A stretch of 64,000 nucleotides of DNA from Sorangium aterium (GCF_028368935.1 NZ_JAQNDK010000002.1:248001-312000), one strand, 5' to 3'. Positions 1 through 8,215 are shown, counted from the stretch's first letter. Notes: a model not told the origin generated them from the letters alone. Made by a program: numbers and translations.

Positions 1-143
1 GCTCGGGCACCCCGGCCGAGCTCCTGCATGCGGCGGGGCTGGATGCTTCCGCCATCGTTGGCGCAGCGAAGCGGCTTCTCTCCGACCAAGCACGCGCCGC
101 GGGCGTGGGCCACGGGGGCGAGAGCGGGGGCCACATGTCCTGA
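1..143 (+). CDS. C-terminal end of an unidentified protein (5' truncated by window)
   Basis: An open frame enters the window at base 3 and stops with TGA at 141-143. The last 46 residues include a helical stretch (AELLHAAGLDASAIVGAAKRLL) and a Gly/His-rich tail (GVGHGGESGGHMS). Codon use is typical of a GC-rich coding frame, which supports a real C-terminus. I do not recognise the family. About 100 bases separate it from the next gene on the same strand. Confidence 0.45.
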   Translation, partial: SGTPAELLHAAGLDASAIVGAAKRLLSDQARAAGVGHGGESGGHMS

Positions 144-245
144 TGCGCGCGCGAGCAGGGCGTGCAGGCCGCGAAGGATCGGGCGCAAGCGCGCTGCGGA
201 TCGGTCGTCGGCCGATCGTGATACAACGCCAGCGACAGGACCGAC

Positions 246-992
246 ATGAGCGCTCTCTATGATCGCATCGGTGCAGGCTACTCCGCGACGCGGAGGACGG
301 AGCCCCGTATCGAGGCGCTGATCAGAGGCGCCCTTGGTGATGCGCGCTCGGTGGTCAACGTGGGCGCGGGCGCCGGCGCGTATGAGCCGACCGACCGAGA
401 GGTGCTCGCGGTTGAGCCCTCGGCGGCCATGATCGCGCAAAGGCCGCTCGGTGCGGCGCCGGCCCTCCAGGCCACGGCCGAGCGCCTGCCCCTCCCCGAC
501 CAGAGCTTCGACGCCGCCTTGGCCGTCAACACGCTACATCACTGGACCGACCTGCGGGCAGGCCTGCGCGAGCTTCGCAGGGTCGCGCGCAAGCGAATCG
601 TCATCTTCATGCGCGACCCGTCGAGTGGTGAACCTTGCTGGCTGACCGAGGACTACCTTCCCTCGCTCGACCCATCACGAAGGAACTCCGCCATTGTCGG
701 CGTGATCAGAGAAGAGCTCCCGTCCGTGAAATCGCTGCCGTTCCAGCTGCCTCGCGATTGCGCCGACGGTCTGTTCGCTGCGTACTGGGGGCGGCCGGAG
801 ATGTACCTGGATGCCGAGGTCCGGCGGAACATCTCCAACTTTGCGCTCGCGGAGGAGGGCGATGTGGCGAAAGGGCTCGCGTGGTTGAGGGCGGACCTTG
901 CGTCAGGGGAGTGGGATCGCAAGTACGGGGCGCTGCGACGCCTGGAGTCGTTGGACCTGGGCCATCGCGTGCTGCTCGCCGAGCTGGCGTGA
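246..992 (+). CDS. Class I SAM-dependent methyltransferase
   Basis: This 248-residue protein is a Rossmann-fold methyltransferase of the Methyltransf_11 (UbiE-like) type. Motif I is VVNVGAGAGAYEP near residues 36-48, followed by the acidic ribose-binding position (LAVEPS) and a motif LPLPDQSFDAALAVNTLHHW near residue 85 where these enzymes bind the adenine and start the active-site loop. The length fits a single-domain enzyme. The substrate cannot be read from the sequence. The ATG at 246 is the first in the frame after the preceding region. It stands alone, so neighbours give no pathway hint. Confidence 0.85.
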   Translation: MSALYDRIGAGYSATRRTEPRIEALIRGALGDARSVVNVGAGAGAYEPTDREVLAVEPSAAMIAQRPLGAAPALQATAERLPLPDQSFDAALAVNTLHHWTDLRAGLRELRRVARKRIVIFMRDPSSGEPCWLTEDYLPSLDPSRRNSAIVGVIREELPSVKSLPFQLPRDCADGLFAAYWGRPEMYLDAEVRRNISNFALAEEGDVAKGLAWLRADLASGEWDRKYGALRRLESLDLGHRVLLAELA

Positions 993-1064
993 CGCACCAC
1001 CTGGGCAGAGCGTGCCAGCTCGTCTCCGGTGACAGAAGGGGGCCCTTCGTCTCGCGGTGAGCCG

Positions 1065-1090
1065 CCACGGCACCCGCGCGGGTGCCGTGG
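1065..1090. other. Perfect GC-rich inverted repeat downstream of the methyltransferase gene
   Basis: CCACGGCACCC is followed by a 4-base loop and its exact complement GGGTGCCGTGG, 73 bases after the methyltransferase stop codon. There is no T-run on the plus strand, so it is not a canonical intrinsic terminator. It could be a pause site or transcript 3'-end stabiliser. Confidence 0.5.
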
Positions 1091-1102
1091 CGGAGGCGCG
1101 CA

Positions 1103-1163
1103 CAAAAGAAAAAAAGAGCGCCCGTCCGACGGTGTGGGGGGGGAAACCGTCCCTCAGGCGCTC
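1103..1163 (-). terminator. Rho-independent terminator, minus strand
   Basis: Read on the minus strand, GAGCGCC (1163-1157) pairs with GGCGCTC (1122-1116), with a nested ACGGT/ACCGT stem, and the hairpin is followed directly by a T-rich run (plus-strand A-run at 1103-1115). It lies about 210 bases after the stop codon of the minus-strand gene at 1376-1837 and probably ends that transcript. Confidence 0.7.
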
Positions 1164-1375
1164 CGGTGTCAGGGCTATGCAGGAGCTGGGCCAGGAGTCT
1201 CCTGATGGAGGTCCGTGAATTTACGTAGGCCTTGTCCGGGTGAGGCTTTCGTTTCTGGTGTGGTGGATTTCATTGCTGAAGCGCAGGGGGGCCGTTTCCC
1301 GCGAGCGGTCGCGCGGTGGCGCCTGCCCGAGCGTCATGCGCGCGCTGCGCCTGGGCAGCCAGGCGAGCGCTGCGC

Positions 1376-1837
1376 CTAGGCGGGGCGGTGGGGCGTGCCG
1401 GCGATGGCTCCGACGCGGCGCGTCTTCGCCACGCGCCTCGCCTGCTGCCGGATGTGCTCCACGGCCTTCTCGAAGAAGGCGTCGGGGGAGGACTTGCTGA
1501 CGGTGATCTGCTCTCCGCCGATGAGGACGACGAGGAGGCCCCTGTCGGTCCTGCCCACCGCGAAGAAGTCGACGGTGAACGGCAGCTCTTCCTCGACGGT
1601 GAGGGACAGCTGGCACTTCAAGACCTCGCCGACGCCGGGCTGATTCTCGACGACGAACCGCTGCAAGAGCCCGTTCGCGTGGGCGTCCCCGGCGATCCGG
1701 TTGAGCGCCCACTTGTCCCTCGGCCAGGCCATGTGGTCGCGGAGCTCATATATCCACTGCAAGAGCTCCTCGGCGACCTGGCCGATCGCCGCCTTGGAGG
1801 CCTCATAGGACAGCTTGATGTGCTCGTATTTCGTCAT
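1376..1837 (-). CDS. Conserved-looking hypothetical protein, 153 aa
   Basis: The protein begins MTKYEHIKLSYEASKAAIGQ and alternates helical and beta segments, with a central strand pattern (FTVDFFAVGRTDRGLLVVLIGGEQITV) like a small alpha/beta domain and a basic tail. It has no signal peptide or membrane segment, so it is probably cytoplasmic. I do not recognise the family. Third-codon-position GC is high, which supports coding. The ATG at 1837 is preceded by a purine-rich stretch. It is monocistronic, with an intrinsic terminator at 1103-1163. Confidence 0.7.
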   Translation of the reverse strand: MTKYEHIKLSYEASKAAIGQVAEELLQWIYELRDHMAWPRDKWALNRIAGDAHANGLLQRFVVENQPGVGEVLKCQLSLTVEEELPFTVDFFAVGRTDRGLLVVLIGGEQITVSKSSPDAFFEKAVEHIRQQARRVAKTRRVGAIAGTPHRPA

Positions 1838-2034
1838 CGGGGCTCCATCGCTCTCCGGCGCGCGCCCTCGAGGCTACCAGATCGCCGCGCCCCGCCGCAC
1901 GCGGATCGGGCGCCTCGGCCTCGCCGGCGCCGCGGGATTCTTCGGCGCAGCGCGCGGCGTCGCGGGCGACCGCGCGGCGCTCGCGCTGCCTGCTCTCGGC
2001 GCGCGCCGCGGCCGGCAGGACCGGCCGGGCTCGC

Positions 2035-2763
2035 TCAGGCGTATTGCTGCAGCAGCGCGCCGCGCATGGGGTTGTCGCAGGCCTTCACCGCCGCGCGGAG
2101 CGCGTCCCTGTCGACCGGCACCCTGTGCAGGCTGACGTTGACCGCGCCGCCCTGCGCCTCCACGGTCGCGTACTCGGCGTGGTGCAGCAGCGTCGGCGGC
2201 CCGCCGTTCGCGTACTCCTTGAAGGGGAGCCCGACGCTCCCCGGGTTCACGAGGAGCGTGCCGCGGTGCTGCCGGAGCATCTGGAGGTGCGTGTGCCCCC
2301 CGGCCATCACCGTCGCGGCGTGGCCCGCGAGGCGGCGATCGAGCTCCTCCGGCGGGGTGTTCGCGAGGAGATCCTCCATGTGAGACCGGGGCGAGCCGTG
2401 GAACACGAGGAGCGTCGAATGGGCGTCGAGCGGGATCTCGAGGCGTGCCTGGAACGTGCGCAGGAAGGCGAGCTCGTCGTTCGACAGCCGATCACGGCAC
2501 CAGTCCACCGCGTCGACGACGATGGAGGCCTCGGTGTAGGTGCGGATCAGCTCCGGATCCAGCATGAACTCGTCGTGGTTCCCGAGGATGCACGGGCACC
2601 CGAGCTCCTGCAGCATGTCCAGGATGGCCGAAGGCCGCGGTCCCAGCGTCGCGACGTCGCCGAGGCAGATCACCTGATCGACGCCCGTCGCCTGGATGCT
2701 GGCCAGCACGGCCTTGAGCGCCACTTCATTGCCGTGGATGTCGGATATCAGCGCGATCCGCAT
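2035..2763 (-). CDS. Calcineurin-like metallophosphoesterase (YfcE/MJ0936-type)
   Basis: This is a predicted two-metal phosphoesterase of 242 residues. Metal-ligand motifs appear in the family order: SDIHGN (residues 7-12), CLGDVA, GNHDE, VFHGSP and GGHTHLQM. The length matches single-domain YfcE-like phosphodiesterases and diadenosine-tetraphosphatase-like proteins. The frame is open much further upstream, but the start at 2763 (MRIALISDIHGN) places the first metal motif at the usual N-terminal distance and has a G-rich run about 10 bases before it. The natural substrate is unknown; many members hydrolyse phosphodiesters or regulate cyclic nucleotides. Confidence 0.88.
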   Translation of the reverse strand: MRIALISDIHGNEVALKAVLASIQATGVDQVICLGDVATLGPRPSAILDMLQELGCPCILGNHDEFMLDPELIRTYTEASIVVDAVDWCRDRLSNDELAFLRTFQARLEIPLDAHSTLLVFHGSPRSHMEDLLANTPPEELDRRLAGHAATVMAGGHTHLQMLRQHRGTLLVNPGSVGLPFKEYANGGPPTLLHHAEYATVEAQGGAVNVSLHRVPVDRDALRAAVKACDNPMRGALLQQYA

Positions 2764-3009
2764 GGCAGGACCCCCCCTTCGGCGGCCATCGAGACGTTGG
2801 AGCGGCTCTCGGCGCCTCGCGGCGTCCGATCGGCGGACTCGTGACGATAGACCATGTCCGCCGGCGCCTCCAGCCCCTCGCGCGCGGCCGAGCGAGGCGC
2901 GAAGCGGCGCGGTCATGCGACAGCGCGACGGCTGGCGGCGATCGACATGCGCATCACAGCCGCGAAGTCTCCCTGTCCACCCCGGACCACGAGCGGGTAA
3001 CATCGGCGC

Positions 3010-3349
3010 GTGCGCGCGCTCTGGCCTCGGCGAGGCTCGCGCTCCTCCGCGATCGGCCGCTGCTCGACAAGACGATCCACGTCTTCGGGGACCCCACGCC
3101 CGGCGGCATCGCGCCCACGCCGTTCCAGAGGATGCCGCTCGTGCACGAGCGCGCGGCGGGCGGACCCAGCCATCCGTGGAACCCGGTCGGCGTCTCCGAG
3201 GCCGGCGAGGGCGCGCGTGCCGACGCGCTGGATCCAGCGATGGGCGCAAGGCGAGCGCGCCCGAACCTGGTCAATCCTGCGAGCCCCCACCGGCCCGCGT
3301 GCTTCGGGGCCATCGCGCCTCACTGGGCCTTGCGGGCGCGGCTCTTCAA
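3010..3349 (+). pseudogene. Remnant of a DUF2169 (T6SS-associated) gene
   Basis: One plus-strand frame encodes RPLLDKTIHVFGD, TPFQRMPLVHERA, HPWNPVGVSE and CFGAIAPHWALRARLF. These match, in order, the intact DUF2169 protein at 53852-55669 (GPLLDKELLVKD, GFQRMPLVYERA, NFLGVQGTGD, GFGPIARAWPARRRLL). Both ends of the domain are missing: no plausible start lies upstream, and the similarity stops at about 3346, where a minus-strand RCC1 gene fragment begins. This looks like a truncated copy left by a recombination event. The left boundary is approximate. Confidence 0.7.
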
Positions 3350-4496
3350 CGTTGTAATCGTTGCCGAAACAGTAGACCTCGGCGCCCTTGCGCGCGCGCG
3401 CGTGTGCCGGTCGCCCGCGGCCACCTCGTCGACGCCTGCCGCGAGCGGCGCGAGGACGTTCACCGGAGAGGGCGAGGCCTCCTGCCCGCCGTTGCCGAGC
3501 TGTCCATCGAAGTTCCTGCCCCAGCAGAGCACACCCCCGTCGGAGGTCTTGATGGCGCAGGTGTGATCCTGGCCGGCCGCGACCTGCCGGAGTTCGCTCC
3601 GGACGAGGAGCGGCGTCGCATAGCCCGACTGCTCCGCCGCGCCATTGCCGATCTGGCCTTCCTCGTCGGATCCCCAGCAGTACAGCTCATCACCCGTCTT
3701 CACGGCGCACGAGTGCGCCGCGCCCAGCGAGATCTGCACGACGTTGATGAGGCTCGTCAGCCGCATCGGTCCGACGGAATCGAGGGTTGAAGCCGTTGCC
3801 GATCTGCCCGCGCCGGCCGTTTCCCCAGCAGACGACCGTCGTGTCCGCCATCACCGCGCAGGAGTGCGCAGGGGCACTGTTGTCCGTGCGCGAGTCTCCG
3901 CCGCCCGCCGCCACGTGGACCGCCTTGCTGGGCAGCGACACCCGCGCGGGCCAGGGCACGCTCGGCTCATCGAGCGGCGCTCCGGCTTCCCCGAACGTGT
4001 TCCTCCCCCAGCACCAGACGCTGCCGTCCCCTCGCAGCACGCAGGTGTGGGCGAACCCGGCCGAGATCTCGACCGGGTCGTTGCAGAAGGCCCCCTCGGC
4101 CCCGTCCACGCACTCCATCGCGCAGCGGCGGTCGCAGGCGCCGCAGTGCTGGGGATCGCGCGCGCTCGCCTCGCACCCCGGCGCCGCTGCGTCGCAGTCG
4201 AGGAAGCCCGCGTCGCACGCGAGGCCGCAGACGCCGTCCTCGCACGTGGGCGCCGCGTTCTCCCCGGCGGGGCAGTCCTTCGGCGAGGTGCACGCGACGC
4301 CGTGGCCGCCGGCGCCGCCCTGGCCGCTGGCCCCACCCTCGCCGCCGGCGGTGGCGCTGCCGTGGCCAGCGCCGCCGCCCTGGCAGCCCCCGGCCGACGC
4401 GAAGTTGCGCTCGGAGGGCGAGCAGCCGGCGCAGAGCGCGATCGCGCCGATCGTGAGGAATCCCAGCGCGGTCATCGACAGGCGAAGCCTGTGCAT
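3347..4496 (-). pseudogene. Frameshifted, truncated RCC1-repeat lipoprotein gene
   Basis: The gene starts at 4496 with a lipoprotein-like leader (MHRLRLSMTALGFLTIGAIALCAGC), a Gly-rich linker and a Cys-rich segment (CTSPKDCPAG... CGACDRRC), then enters RCC1-type repeats (HTCVLRGDGSVWCWGRN, HSCAVMADTTVVCWGNG). Near 3770-3785 the frame breaks after GNGFNP. The repeats resume in another frame (SLGAAHSCAVKTGDELYCWG, DHTCAIKTSDGGVLCWGRN) and break again in a CG-dinucleotide run at about 3390-3402, after which EVYCFGNDYN is readable in a third frame. The 3' end is lost at about 3347, where the DUF2169 remnant begins. Intact relatives are surface beta-propeller proteins of myxobacteria. Sequencing error at one break is possible, but two breaks plus the truncation favour a dead gene. 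Confidence 0.75.
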
Positions 4497-4788
4497 GATC
4501 GAAGCTGCCGAAGCGGCAGGTGTCCCGGAGCAGCAAGTTGCTCCTTGGTCAGCTTTTTACGCTGCCGCTCTCCGCGCGGAAAGCCGCTCCCGCCGGCGGG
4601 CGCGGTGGTCCGGCTCTGCGGGCGTGGACGCCTGGCGCCGGCTCGATGCGCACGTGGGGGCGCGGCGCTCGCCGTGCGCTGCTGGGCCCTGCTCCGGCGG
4701 CCGACATGAAGTAACCTTTCCCCCAGCGCGGATCGACGCGGTGCGCCGCGCCCGCGCCACGCCGAGAGCCCCTTCGATTCGAGATGAG

Positions 4789-5979
4789 ATGCAGCGCATG
4801 AGCGCCGACGGCCGGGATCCCGGCGCCGCGGCCCCCTTCGACTGGAACCGCGCCGAGCCCGCGCCGGGGGAGCGCCCGCCGCGCCCCGGAGGGCGGATGT
4901 CGCCCTCCGGCGGGCAGCCGTCGCCCTCCGGCGGGCAGCCGTTGCCCTCCGGCGGGCAGCAGCCGCCCTCCGGCGGGCAGCTGTCGCCCTCCGGCGGGCA
5001 GCAGCCGCCCTCCGGCGGCCTGGCCGCCGACGCGTGGGGCGCCGCGCGCGCCGACGGGGAGGCGTGGCTGCCCTTTGGCCGGGGAGCCCGGCCGGTCGAG
5101 GTGCTCGACGAGACGCTGCGCGACGGCATCCAGGGCGTCTCCACGGTGAACCCGCCGCGCGCGCGCAAGATCGAGCTTCTCCATGCGATGGCGAGCGTCG
5201 GCGTCGACGTCGTGAACCTCGGCATGCCGGCGACCGGGCCGCGGCAGTTCGACGACGCGTGCCTGCTCGCCCGGGAGATCGTCGCGTCCCGCCTGCCGCT
5301 CGGCCTGACCGCGGCCGCGCGCACCCTCGCCGTGGACGTCCAGGAGGTCGCCCGCGTGGCCGAGCGCACCGGGGCGCCGATCATGGTCTACGCGTTCATC
5401 GGCAGCTCACCGATCCGGCACTTCGTCGAGGGGTGGGGGCCTGATTTCCTGGCCCGCAGCGTCGACGAGGCCGGGCGGGCGGCCGCGGCGGCCGGCCTGC
5501 CCTTCTGCCTCGTTGCGGAGGACGCGACCCGCTCGCCGCCCGACATGCTCCGCACGCTCTTCCGCGCCGCCGTCGATGCCGGCGCGGCGCGCCTCTGCCT
5601 TTGCGACACGACCGGCCATGTCACCCCGCCGGGGGTCGAGGCGCTCGTCGCGTTCGCCCGGCGCGAGCTGGGCGCGCTGGGGGCGACCGGGATCGAGCTT
5701 GACTGGCACGGCCACAACGATCGCGGGCTCGGCCTCGCGGCCGCGCTCTGGGCGGTGGCGAGCGGCATCGAGCGGGTCCACGCCACGGCGCTCGGCGTCG
5801 GGGAGCGGACGGGCAACACCTGCCTCGAGCTGCTCGTCGACAACCTCGGCCGTCTGGGCGCGCGCCCCCCGGTGCCGCGCGAGCGCCTGGCAGCGTACTG
5901 CGCGGCCGCGTCGCGTGCGCTCGCCTGGCCCGTCGCGCCGGACCATCCGATCGCGGGGGCGCTCAGCCGCCGGGGGTGA
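4789..5979 (+). CDS. LeuA-like (HMGL/isopropylmalate-homocitrate synthase family) enzyme
   Basis: This 396-residue protein has a DRE-TIM barrel of the 2-isopropylmalate/homocitrate synthase family. The catalytic entry motif is VLDETLRDGIQG, the metal-binding HxH motif is DWHGHNDRGLG, and GVGERTGNTCLE is the conserved C-terminal barrel signature. The LeuA regulatory domain is absent, so it may be a homocitrate-, citramalate- or isopropylmalate-synthase-like condensing enzyme or an HMG-CoA-lyase-like enzyme. The first 100 residues are an unusual Pro/Ser/Gly-rich extension with six SPSGGQP-type repeats. The start is ATG 4789 or 4798; the frame is open far upstream, but that part overlaps the RCC1 gene antisense and has no family similarity. 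Confidence 0.8.
   Translation: MQRMSADGRDPGAAAPFDWNRAEPAPGERPPRPGGRMSPSGGQPSPSGGQPLPSGGQQPPSGGQLSPSGGQQPPSGGLAADAWGAARADGEAWLPFGRGARPVEVLDETLRDGIQGVSTVNPPRARKIELLHAMASVGVDVVNLGMPATGPRQFDDACLLAREIVASRLPLGLTAAARTLAVDVQEVARVAERTGAPIMVYAFIGSSPIRHFVEGWGPDFLARSVDEAGRAAAAAGLPFCLVAEDATRSPPDMLRTLFRAAVDAGAARLCLCDTTGHVTPPGVEALVAFARRELGALGATGIELDWHGHNDRGLGLAAALWAVASGIERVHATALGVGERTGNTCLELLVDNLGRLGARPPVPRERLAAYCAAASRALAWPVAPDHPIAGALSRRG
4900..5019 (+). repeat. 21-bp tandem repeat inside the LeuA-like gene
   Basis: Six copies of a 21-base unit (TCGCCCTCCGGCGGGCAGCC plus one base) encode the heptapeptide S/L-P-S-G-G-Q-P/Q/L. Because 21 is a multiple of three, copy number can change without breaking the frame. 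The repeat lies ahead of the catalytic barrel and would form a flexible N-terminal arm. Confidence 0.9.
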
Positions 5980-6292
5980 GGTTGCCCCCGCCGACGCGCG
6001 CCAGGGCGGCGCGGACGATGGGCGCAGCGGGCGCGAGCGCGTCCGCGAGCTCGCCGACGCGGCCCGCCGCGCGCTCGGCGCGGGCCCACGCCGACGAGAA
6101 GCCGAGCGTGCCGGGCGGATGGGCCTCGGCGAGGGCGATCGCTTGCCGGAGGTCGTCGCCGACCGCCGCGATGGCGTGGAGATCTGCCACGCTGGCCCCG
6201 CGGGAGCGCGCCTCGGCGTAGAGCGCGCGCACGATGCCGAGCAGGTCGCGGGCGGCCTCCAGCGGGAAGGGATCGTGGCGGATCGAGAGCAC
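5963..6292 (-). CDS. Small helical hypothetical protein, 109 aa
   Basis: The protein is Ala/Arg-rich and predicted mostly helical (AARDLLGIVRALYAEARSRG, DDLRQAIALAEAHPPGTLGF). It has no signal peptide or membrane span. The only usable start is GTG 6292, because a TGA lies five codons upstream in frame. Its 3' end overlaps the last 17 bases of the convergent LeuA-like gene. I do not recognise the family. Codon bias supports coding, but shadow effects from GC-rich DNA cannot be excluded. Confidence 0.55.
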   Translation of the reverse strand: MLSIRHDPFPLEAARDLLGIVRALYAEARSRGASVADLHAIAAVGDDLRQAIALAEAHPPGTLGFSSAWARAERAAGRVGELADALAPAAPIVRAALARVGGGNLTPGG

Positions 6293-6392
6293 GCTGGCTG
6301 CAGATCACGGATGCCGGGCGGGGGCGTCAAGCAGGGGGGCGGCTCCTGGGCTTCTGGGCGCTCCGGTTTGAAAATTGCAGTCGAAGGCCGTC

Positions 6393-6566
6393 ATGAGCCA
6401 CCGCACGCATGAGCTCGCAAAGACGGACGTTCCCGGCGACGACGAGGATGCCCCGCTGCCGCCGAACCCGGGGGATCCGGGGCCGGAGCAGCCGGAGCCG
6501 CCGTCGCCCGATCCGACGGAGGACCCGCGCTTCCCGCCGCTGGGCGACTTCCCGCGCGGGGTTTGA
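6393..6566 (+). CDS. Small acidic proline-rich protein, 57 aa
   Basis: The product MSHRTHELAKTDVPGDDEDA is followed by a Pro/Asp/Glu-rich tail (PLPPNPGDPGPEQPEPPSPD) and is likely disordered. ATG 6393 has a GAAGG motif 5 bases upstream, which favours it over the TTG at 6375. No family is recognised. It could be a short secretion-independent linker protein or a chance frame. Confidence 0.4.
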   Translation: MSHRTHELAKTDVPGDDEDAPLPPNPGDPGPEQPEPPSPDPTEDPRFPPLGDFPRGV

Positions 6567-6753
6567 GGTGCGCCTGGTCGCGTGAGGAAAACGGGGTGAG
6601 GCGTCTGATGTGAGGTAAGGAGTCCTGCGAGTCCGCTCGCCTCACCACAGCGGTCTAGAGTGCTGCCCTCCTCAGACAGGCCGTAGCAGGTGTTTCTCTC
6701 GTGAAGCCGTTCAGCGAAGCCAAAATTCAATAGGTCACACGCAGGTCACAAAA

Positions 6754-6775
6754 GCAAAAAGAGCACGGCTCTCGC
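6754..6775 (-). terminator. Intrinsic terminator downstream of the tRNA/tmRNA 3' end
   Basis: On the minus strand AGAGC, a CGT loop and GCTCT are followed by TTTTTGCTTTT (plus-strand A-run 6751-6760). It begins about a dozen bases after the CCA end of the RNA remnant at 6785-6822, the usual place for the terminator of a stable RNA gene. Confidence 0.75.
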
Positions 6776-6784
6776 GGTGTCTTC

Positions 6785-6822
6785 GTGGTGGAGGCGCCGG
6801 GAATCGAACCCGGAGCTGAACT
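6785..6822 (-). other. 3'-end fragment of a tRNA or tmRNA gene (candidate att site)
   Basis: Read on the minus strand, a T-arm CCGGG-TTCGATT-CCCGG is followed by CGCCTCC and ACCA, that is, the T-stem/loop, 3' acceptor strand and CCA end. The matching 5' acceptor strand (GGAGGCG or GGGGGCG) does not occur within several hundred bases upstream, and no anticodon arm or tmRNA tag frame is visible. Only the 3' end is present, yet an intrinsic terminator follows. Integrases often use exactly this part of tRNA or ssrA genes as attachment site, so it may mark one end of an integrated or decayed element. The acceptor sequence would suit tmRNA or a class II (Ser/Leu) tRNA. Confidence 0.65.
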
Positions 6823-7128
6823 TGCGGGGCGGATGCGCGAGAGACGCGGCGGACACCGCGTCAGACGCGTCGGAACGGTGTCAGCGGCCATCGAGGGCTC
6901 GATTCCTCTCGTATACCCGAGTGCACTCTCGTGGAGCCCCGTGCCCTCAAGTCGGGGCAGACGGAGGTCACACGGCGCGACGAACCTCGGGGGCTGCCCG
7001 TAAATGAGGCCAGCCTGTCGATTGACCCGTTGCGGACGTAACGGTCGGCGGATGACCGTACGACTCTGCCGAGCTCGTTCCCCCGGTGAACGTTCCGTGG
7101 TGGCCCGCGGCTCGCTTGGGCGGCGCAC

Positions 7129-7503
7129 ATGCGAACACATCATCTCGCCTCAGTGATGCTGATCTCCCTCTCGTGTGCGCTCGGTGCTGCATCGTGCGCC
7201 CTGAGCCCGGGAGCGACGTGGGAGACGGACGACGACATCGAGGCCTGGATCGCGGCCATGGCCGGCGGTGTGCGGGCCAGCCAGCAGGACTTGGATGACT
7301 CGGAAAGCCTCGAGTTCTTGGCAACACCAGCGGCGACGGATGTAACACCGGATGCGGCTCCGCGCGGCAGATGCGAGGACGCCTGTATGGCCTACTATGA
7401 GGTCATCGACAGGTTCTGCTCACAAGTTCCAGTGAAGTGGAAGATTCGCTGCCATCTCGCGAAAGCTTCTGGAAACGCTGCATGCCACGCGCGTTGTCCC
7501 TGA
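7129..7503 (+). CDS. Small secreted Cys-rich lipoprotein
   Basis: This 124-residue protein has a typical lipoprotein leader (MRTHHLASVMLISLSCALGAASC, lipobox A-A-S-C near residue 23). An acidic middle (WETDDDIEAWIAAM) follows, then a C-terminal domain with paired cysteines (RCEDACMAYYEVIDRFC, IRCHLAKASGNAACHARC) that could form disulfides outside the cytoplasm. ATG 7129 gives the complete signal sequence. The family is unknown. It lies beside the tRNA/tmRNA remnant in a patch of orphan genes. Confidence 0.65.
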   Translation: MRTHHLASVMLISLSCALGAASCALSPGATWETDDDIEAWIAAMAGGVRASQQDLDDSESLEFLATPAATDVTPDAAPRGRCEDACMAYYEVIDRFCSQVPVKWKIRCHLAKASGNAACHARCP

Positions 7504-7550
7504 CGACCCGGTTGACGAGCTGGAGGGAGATCGGGTGCTATGATGCCAGC

Positions 7551-7922
7551 ATGGACATCATCGGCGAACGGAAAATCGTCTTTCAGCCGGCCGGAGCGGA
7601 GCATGGGCGCGAGATTTCCCTTCACGTCGGCCGACCTCAACAACGGTCGGATGACGGATGGGAAGTCCAGATCGACATCTTGGATCCAGAGAAACCGTGG
7701 AAACTGCCGCCGGTGTGGGGAACCGACGGGCTAGGCGCGGTCATCCTCGGCATCTTCGCGCTCTCCAAGTACGTCGAGTGGTACACCATGAGGGGGCGGC
7801 TGACGTTGCCCGAACACGGAGAGACCGTGTTCCCCGAATGGGCACTCCTGCTGGAGGCGAGCACGCCGCCGGCTCCTGTCCCGGGAGCGGCGCCGGAGCC
7901 GGACGGTGGGGCAGAGGGTTAG
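7551..7922 (+). CDS. DUF6968-like small protein
   Basis: The 123-residue product MDIIGERKIVFQPAG...ISLHVGRPQQRSDDGWEVQIDIL resembles the DUF6968 pattern: a polar strand, a Gly-Arg-Pro turn, a Trp-containing strand, then the helix GLGAVILGIFALSKYVEWYT and a Pro-rich end. The function of that family is unknown. The frame is open further upstream to 7437 but overlaps the previous gene, so ATG 7551 (48 bases after the previous stop) is preferred. The last 20 residues are Pro/Ala/Gly-rich. The family assignment is from memory of the pattern and is tentative. Confidence 0.6.
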   Translation: MDIIGERKIVFQPAGAEHGREISLHVGRPQQRSDDGWEVQIDILDPEKPWKLPPVWGTDGLGAVILGIFALSKYVEWYTMRGRLTLPEHGETVFPEWALLLEASTPPAPVPGAAPEPDGGAEG

Positions 7923-8041
7923 GATCGCGCTCTACTCGCCTCCCTCGGTCAGTCACGCCAACGAGTTCCCCGTGGCCTGGTGGTCTACTCATGAACTCGC
8001 ACGCTCCTCGCCGCTCGGCAACGAGATGACCGCCAAACCGC

Positions 8042-8215
8042 CGGGCGTCCGCCTGCGCCGTCTCGCCCGGGCGCTCGGGCTGGAGATCTGCGCGGCCCGC
8101 GGCAGCGCGGGAGCGCGTCCTCGCGAGCACCGACCCGGCGGAGCTGGACCGCTGGCTCCGCCGCGCCGGGGTCGTCAGCGATGCCCGGGAGCTCCTCGCT
8201 ACGACCGGCTCCTGA
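8042..8215 (+). pseudogene. 3' remnant of an unidentified gene
   Basis: The frame ending at TGA 8213 reads ARERVLASTDPAELDRWLRRAGVVSDARELL, a pattern common at the C-terminus of bacterial proteins of the Rpn/PD-(D/E)xK-transposase-associated group. The sequence just before it fits in another frame (RRLARALGLEICAARG), implying a frameshift near 8100. No start codon or upstream domain remains. The rest of 7923-8302 shows nothing else I can support. Confidence 0.45.

Noticed and set aside
1221-1340. Short minus-strand frame of about 38 codons between the 1376-1837 gene and its terminator
   Set aside because: No ribosome-binding site, no leader/core pattern of a peptide precursor and no codon bias beyond background.
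6786-7130. Complete tmRNA extending upstream from the 3' end
   Set aside because: No 5' acceptor strand, no GGxTTCGAC element and no tag-peptide frame could be found in the 340 bases upstream.
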